A DNA stretch of 64,000 nt from Actinomycetospora endophytica (GTDB lineage: Bacteria; Actinomycetota; Actinomycetes; Mycobacteriales; Pseudonocardiaceae). The translations under genes were made by a program, and so were the position numbers. The notes below the pieces were generated by a model, which ran no database searches, was not told the origin of the DNA, and saw only the letters and a list, made by a program, of their open reading frames with translations. Below, one piece after another: positions 60,162 to 64,000 of the stretch (its first letter is position 1; each line of letters begins with the position of its first letter). Location of the stretch: contig NZ_JAJNDB010000003.1 of the NCBI RefSeq assembly GCF_021026375.1, positions 496,001 through 560,000 of the forward strand. The letters are read 5' to 3'.

Positions 60162-62615
60162 TCAGCGAAGGAGCTCACGCACGGCGTGCGCGTCCGGGCA
60201 CTCCCGGGCCGCGGCGGCGAGCGCGCGGGCCTGCGTCAGGTCGACGGCCCGGACCGCTTCCTTCACGGTGGCGACAGCGGTGGGGGCGACGCTGAGCTCG
60301 CGGACTCCCAGGCCGATCAGCAGGGCCGCCGCGTCCTCGTCGCCGGCCAGTTCACCGCAGACCGCGACCAGCACGTCGTGGTCGGCCCGGCCGGCCCCGC
60401 CCGCGGTCGCGGCGATGAGCGCGAGCACCGCGGGATCGAGGCCGTCGGAGAGCGGGGCGACCGCGTCGTTGCCGCGCTCGGCGGCCAGCGCGTACTGGGT
60501 GAGGTCGTTGGTGCCGATCGAGAAGAAGTCGACCATCGGGGCGAAGGCCGGCGCCTTGAGCGCGGCCGCCGGGACCTCGACCATGATCCCGACCCGGAGA
60601 CCGGCGGGCCGGCCCCGACCCACGGTCACGACGGCGTCGTCGAGCGCGCGCCGGGCGGCGACGAGCTCGTCGACGGTGGTGACCATCGGGAACATGACGT
60701 CGACCGGGTGGTCGTGGGCGACCCGTACGAACGCGTGGAGCTGGTCCGCGAGCAGGTCCGGGCGCGCGAGCGCGAGCCGGAGTCCGCGGACCCCCAGGAA
60801 GGGGTTCGCCTCCCGCGGCATCGGCAGGTAGTCGAGGGGCTTGTCCCCGCCGACGTCGAGCGTGCGCAGGGTGACGCGTCGGCCACCCATCGCCTCGGCG
60901 ATCGCGCGGTAGGCCGCCTCCTGCTCGTCGACATCAGGGGCACGGTGCCGGTCGAGGAAGCAGAACTCCGTGCGGACCAGGCCCGCCAGGTCCGCCCCGA
61001 CCGCGGCCTCGGCGTCGCCGGCCCCGCCGACGTTGGTGCCGACGAGCACGGTGGTCCCGTCCCGGGTGACCGCGGGCTCGTGGGCGCGTCGCAGCGCGTT
61101 CTCGCGCCGTCGGGTCAGCGCCTCGGCGCGGGCGCGGAAGTCGGACAGGGTCGGCGGGTCGGGATCGGTGACGACCTCCCCGGTCGTCCCGTCCACCGCG
61201 AGGACGGCCGCCTCCCGGGCCCGCGCCACCAGCGCGGGGCCGGCGGCGACGACCGCGGGGACCCCGCGCGCCCGCAGCAGGATCGCGGCGTGGGCGGTGG
61301 GGCTGCTGCCGGCCAGGACCACCGCCGGGGTGCGGGCCGGGTCGAGCGCGGCCGCGTCCGCGGGGGTGAGGTCGTCGGCGACGAGGATCCCGTCCCCGGC
61401 CGCGTCGTGCTGCTCGAGACCGCCGAGGTCGCGCAGGACCCGGTCGCGCACGTCGCGCACGTCGCGGACGCGAGCACGCATGTACTCGTCCGCGGCGGCC
61501 GCGAGCCTGCTCCCGACCTCGTCGAGCGCGTCCGCCCAGGCCCGCGCGGCGTCGACGGCGGCATCGATGCGGGCGCCGACGTCCGCGAGCACGTCGGGGT
61601 CCTCGAGCAGCAGCAGCTGGGCGTCGAAGATGGCGGCCTCGGCCTCACCGATCTCGCGGGCCGCCCGGTCGCGGACGGTCTGCAGGTCGTCGCGGACCCT
61701 CGCCCGGGCCTCGTCGAGGCGAGCGCGCTGCTCGGCGGGCGTCCCGGGCCTGGCCGGCGGCACGTCCACGGCCACGGCGCGCTCGACGCGGACCGGGCCG
61801 ACACCGACACCGGGTGAGGCCGGGATCGGCTCGCCGGTCGTGGCCGGCGTGGCGGGCGGCCGGGGTGGGGACACAGCGGCGGCTTCGCCGAAGTCGTCGT
61901 CGGCGAGATCGAGGACGCGACGAATCGCTTCGCCCGCCTCCGGGCCGCGCGCCCGGACGGCGACGTCGTGGCCCTGGAGGGCGCCCAGGGTCGCGACCTT
62001 CGAGAGGCTGGCGCCGGACACGTCGGGACCGTCGAGGGTCAGGTTCCGCAGCCGGACCTCGGCGTCGAGGCCGCGCAGCGCCTGGACGAGCTGCGCGGCC
62101 GGCCGCGCGTGCAGTCCGTGCGCCATCCGGACCGTGAACACCCCGCGCTGCTCGGGCCCGTCCCCGTCGTCGACGGTCTGGTCGGGCTGATCCCGATCCG
62201 GTTCGCCCGGGACGAGATGGATCGCCTTGGCCTGCAGCGCATCGGCCGCCTCCGCCGCCACCTCGGCCGACGGGGCGCCGCCGGCGGCGCTGACCGCCGC
62301 GACGATCAGGCCCTCGACGAGCGGCGCGGGGCAGAGCACGACGCCGTCGCGGACGTCGTCGTCGAGCAGCTCGAGAGCGAGCTCGGCCGAGAGCACGGCG
62401 CTGCCCAGATCCATCAGCACGACGACGCCGTCGCCCTGGTCGGCGCGGGTGACCGCGTCGCCGATGGCGACGGCGTCGGTGCCGAAGCTCCCGTCGTCGA
62501 GCCCGGCCGCGACCTCGACCGGACCGCCGCCGTCGCGGAGCATCTCCCCCGCCAGGGCCACCGCCGCGTCGGCCAGGGCCCGGCTGTGGGAGACGACGAC
62601 GATGCCGACGGTCAC
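60162..62615 (-). CDS. dhaM: DhaM-HPr-enzyme I fusion, phosphoryl donor for dihydroxyacetone kinase
   Basis: 817 residues in three parts: an EIIA-Man-like DhaM domain with active His10 (VVVSHSRA), an HPr domain with His169 (GLHARPAA), and a full enzyme I with N-terminal active His442 (PTAHAAIL) and a C-terminal PEP-binding barrel (GTNDLTQYALAAERG, CGELAGD). It can take phosphate from PEP and pass it down to the ADP of DhaL. E. coli DhaM has only a truncated enzyme I part. GTG 62615 overlaps dhaL as GTGA. Confidence 0.95.
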   Translation of the reverse strand: MTVGIVVVSHSRALADAAVALAGEMLRDGGGPVEVAAGLDDGSFGTDAVAIGDAVTRADQGDGVVVLMDLGSAVLSAELALELLDDDVRDGVVLCPAPLVEGLIVAAVSAAGGAPSAEVAAEAADALQAKAIHLVPGEPDRDQPDQTVDDGDGPEQRGVFTVRMAHGLHARPAAQLVQALRGLDAEVRLRNLTLDGPDVSGASLSKVATLGALQGHDVAVRARGPEAGEAIRRVLDLADDDFGEAAAVSPPRPPATPATTGEPIPASPGVGVGPVRVERAVAVDVPPARPGTPAEQRARLDEARARVRDDLQTVRDRAAREIGEAEAAIFDAQLLLLEDPDVLADVGARIDAAVDAARAWADALDEVGSRLAAAADEYMRARVRDVRDVRDRVLRDLGGLEQHDAAGDGILVADDLTPADAAALDPARTPAVVLAGSSPTAHAAILLRARGVPAVVAAGPALVARAREAAVLAVDGTTGEVVTDPDPPTLSDFRARAEALTRRRENALRRAHEPAVTRDGTTVLVGTNVGGAGDAEAAVGADLAGLVRTEFCFLDRHRAPDVDEQEAAYRAIAEAMGGRRVTLRTLDVGGDKPLDYLPMPREANPFLGVRGLRLALARPDLLADQLHAFVRVAHDHPVDVMFPMVTTVDELVAARRALDDAVVTVGRGRPAGLRVGIMVEVPAAALKAPAFAPMVDFFSIGTNDLTQYALAAERGNDAVAPLSDGLDPAVLALIAATAGGAGRADHDVLVAVCGELAGDEDAAALLIGLGVRELSVAPTAVATVKEAVRAVDLTQARALAAAARECPDAHAVRELLR

Positions 62616-63259
62616 GGCGGCCCCTGCTCCGCGACGGCGGCGGCCGCGGCGGCGATGAGGAGGGCGGCCGAGGTGGCGCCCGGGTCCTGATGATCGGCGC
62701 TCCGGTCGCCGAGATAGCTCGCGCGGCCCTTGCGGGCGACCAGGGGGATCGTGGCGTCCCGGCCCTGGTCGGCGGCGGCCGACGCCGCGCGCAGCGCGTC
62801 CGCCAACGGATCGCCGGCGCCCAGCGCGGCGTCGAGCGCATCCACGGCCGGGGCGAGGGCGTCGTACATGGTCTTGTCGCCGAGCTCGGCCTTGCCGCGG
62901 GAGACCACTCCCTCGACCCCCGCCCGCAGCGCCTTGGCGAACACCTCCGGCTCGAGCGCGCTCGCACCGCCGGTCGCCGGGGCCATCCGCAGGAAGAACG
63001 TGCCGTACAGCGGTCCGCTCGCTCCGCCCACCGAGCGGACCAGGACCATGCCGGTCTGCTTCAACAGCGCCGCCGGATCGTCGGCCGGGGTGGCGGCCAG
63101 CGCGTCGACGACGGCGGTCATGCCCCGGTTCATGTTCGCGCCGTGGTCGGCGTCCCCGATCGCGGCGTCCAGCGCGGTGAGGGTGTCCTGCTGTTCGGCC
63201 ACCGACGACGCGAACAGCCGCAGCCAGCGCTCCAGGCCGTCGACGTCGACTGCTGCCAT
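62612..63259 (-). CDS. dhaL: Dihydroxyacetone kinase subunit L
   Basis: 215-residue ADP-binding subunit that transfers phosphate from DhaM to dihydroxyacetone held by DhaK. Family motifs: AAIGDADHGANMNRGM (metal and nucleotide Asp residues), VGGASGPLYGTFF, and late DPGATSAALLIA. ATG 63259 overlaps the dhaK stop as TGATG. Confidence 0.95.
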   Translation of the reverse strand: MAAVDVDGLERWLRLFASSVAEQQDTLTALDAAIGDADHGANMNRGMTAVVDALAATPADDPAALLKQTGMVLVRSVGGASGPLYGTFFLRMAPATGGASALEPEVFAKALRAGVEGVVSRGKAELGDKTMYDALAPAVDALDAALGAGDPLADALRAASAAADQGRDATIPLVARKGRASYLGDRSADHQDPGATSAALLIAAAAAAVAEQGPP

Positions 63260-64000
63260 CACATCCCCCACCGCAGGGCGAGGGTGGCCACCGGCGCGTC
63301 CCAGAGCCGCAGCAGGTCGTCGTCGAGGCGCGCGAGGGTCACCGAGCAGCCGGCCATGTCCAGGCTCGTGACGTACGGGCCGACGAGTGAGCGCACCGGG
63401 ACGACTCCGGCCTTGTCGAGCAGGGCGGCGACCTCCGCGTACATCAGGTGCAGCTCGAGCATCGGGGTGGCCCCCATGCCGTTGACGAACAGGAGCACAC
63501 CGTCGCCGCCGGTGAAGTCGCGGTCCGCCAACAAGGGCTCGACCAGCATCTCGGCGATCTCCCGGGCCGTGGCGATCGGCACCCGGCGACGCCCGGGCTC
63601 GCCGTGGATCCCGATCCCGATCTCCATCTCGTTCTCGGGCAGGTCGAAGGTCGGGCTGCCCTTCGCGGGGACGGTGCAGGAGGTCAGGGCCATCCCCATG
63701 CTCCGGGAGTTGTCGTTGACCCGACGGGCCAGGTCGGCGAGCTCGGTCAGGGACCGCCCCTGCTCGGCGGCGGCCCCGACGATCTTCTCGACGGGCACCG
63801 CGGCCCCGGTCCCGCGGCGGCCGGCGGTGAAGAGGCTGTCCTCGACGGCGACGTCGTCGTTGATGACGACCGCCTCGACCGCGGTGTCGGTCTCCGCGGC
63901 GGCGAGCTCGGCGGCCATGTCGAAGTTCATGACGTCGCCGGTGTAGTTCCAGACGAGGTGCAGGACCCCCGCGCCCCCGTCGACCTTCTTCGTCGCCTCC
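63259..64000 (-). CDS. dhaK: Dihydroxyacetone kinase subunit K (N-terminus beyond window)
   Basis: The visible C-terminal ~246 residues bind dihydroxyacetone: NYTGDVMNFD, GMALTSCTVPAKGSPTF, the catalytic-His motif GIGIHGEPG, and late VNGMGATPMLELH. The N-terminal part is outside the window, so the start is unknown. It is the first visible gene of a dhaKLM operon. Confidence 0.95.
   Translation of the reverse strand, partial: EATKKVDGGAGVLHLVWNYTGDVMNFDMAAELAAAETDTAVEAVVINDDVAVEDSLFTAGRRGTGAAVPVEKIVGAAAEQGRSLTELADLARRVNDNSRSMGMALTSCTVPAKGSPTFDLPENEMEIGIGIHGEPGRRRVPIATAREIAEMLVEPLLADRDFTGGDGVLLFVNGMGATPMLELHLMYAEVAALLDKAGVVPVRSLVGPYVTSLDMAGCSVTLARLDDDLLRLWDAPVATLALRWGM

Noticed and set aside
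1-64000. CRISPR arrays, tRNA or rRNA genes, transposases, phage genes
   Set aside because: None seen on either strand: no regularly spaced repeats, no cloverleaf-like segments, no DDE or integrase motifs among the proteins.

Overview
The window is high-GC (roughly 70% or more) actinobacterial chromosome. Several features point to Pseudonocardiales (Pseudonocardia or a relative): F420-type luciferase-like oxidoreductases, a DosS/DosR-like pair, NDH-2, cydDC as one fused gene, MurT/GatD, and a 341-residue phosphofructokinase with the D104/K124 signature known from Amycolatopsis. The taxon is an inference from gene content. I see no rRNA, tRNA, CRISPR array, insertion sequence or phage gene.

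Layout. 0-7.3 kb (minus strand): a tightly coupled cell-wall operon running from an MreB-like actin, through an unknown single-pass membrane protein and a fusion of a SEDS glycosyltransferase with a class B penicillin-binding protein, to MurT and GatD. 7.6-9.4 kb: a DUF1059/dimeric-barrel protein, a LuxR-type regulator and a small monooxygenase-fold protein. 9.4-22.5 kb: a respiratory and carbon cluster. On the minus strand are a GMC oxidoreductase, a G6PDH-like protein, NDH-2 and fused CydDC. Divergent from these, on the plus strand, are a GH15 glycosidase, CydA, CydB and a GAP-family membrane protein. 22.6-27.1 kb: small membrane proteins, a frameshifted nuclease gene, a five-repeat protein and cytochrome c oxidase subunit I. 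27.1-35.2 kb: a ThDP enzyme with a cyclase-family partner, a diacylglycerol-kinase-like protein, membrane proteins, a Nudix hydrolase, an F420-type oxidoreductase and a DUF5996 protein. 35.5-38.4 kb: a predicted PPi-type phosphofructokinase and an acyl-CoA synthetase.

38.4-48.4 kb is a potassium and redox-sensing region: a KimA-like APC permease, a DosR/DosS-like pair (D54 and K104 in the regulator, a candidate haem His in the kinase), and divergently a complete kdpFABC operon preceded by an extra 27-residue membrane peptide. kdpB carries a 50-bp, lower-GC inverted repeat read in frame as protein, the most unusual sequence in the window. 48.4-54.9 kb: an FMN reductase, a 4,5-dihydroxyphthalate decarboxylase-family protein, membrane proteins, a PAP2 phosphatase and DUF1707 proteins. 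55-60 kb: a Thr-tailed DUF6777 protein, a HELGH metallopeptidase next to a haem-binding-family protein, and a second F420-type oxidoreductase. 60.2-64 kb: a PTS-driven dihydroxyacetone kinase operon, dhaK (cut by the window end), dhaL and a DhaM-HPr-EI fusion.

Most same-strand neighbours overlap by GTGA, ATGA or TGATG, so they are probably translationally coupled, and several convergent pairs overlap by about 50-70 nt. Outside the genes I report a 21-bp palindrome present twice with identical sequence, several perfect dyads in promoter regions, and direct repeats in front of kdp.
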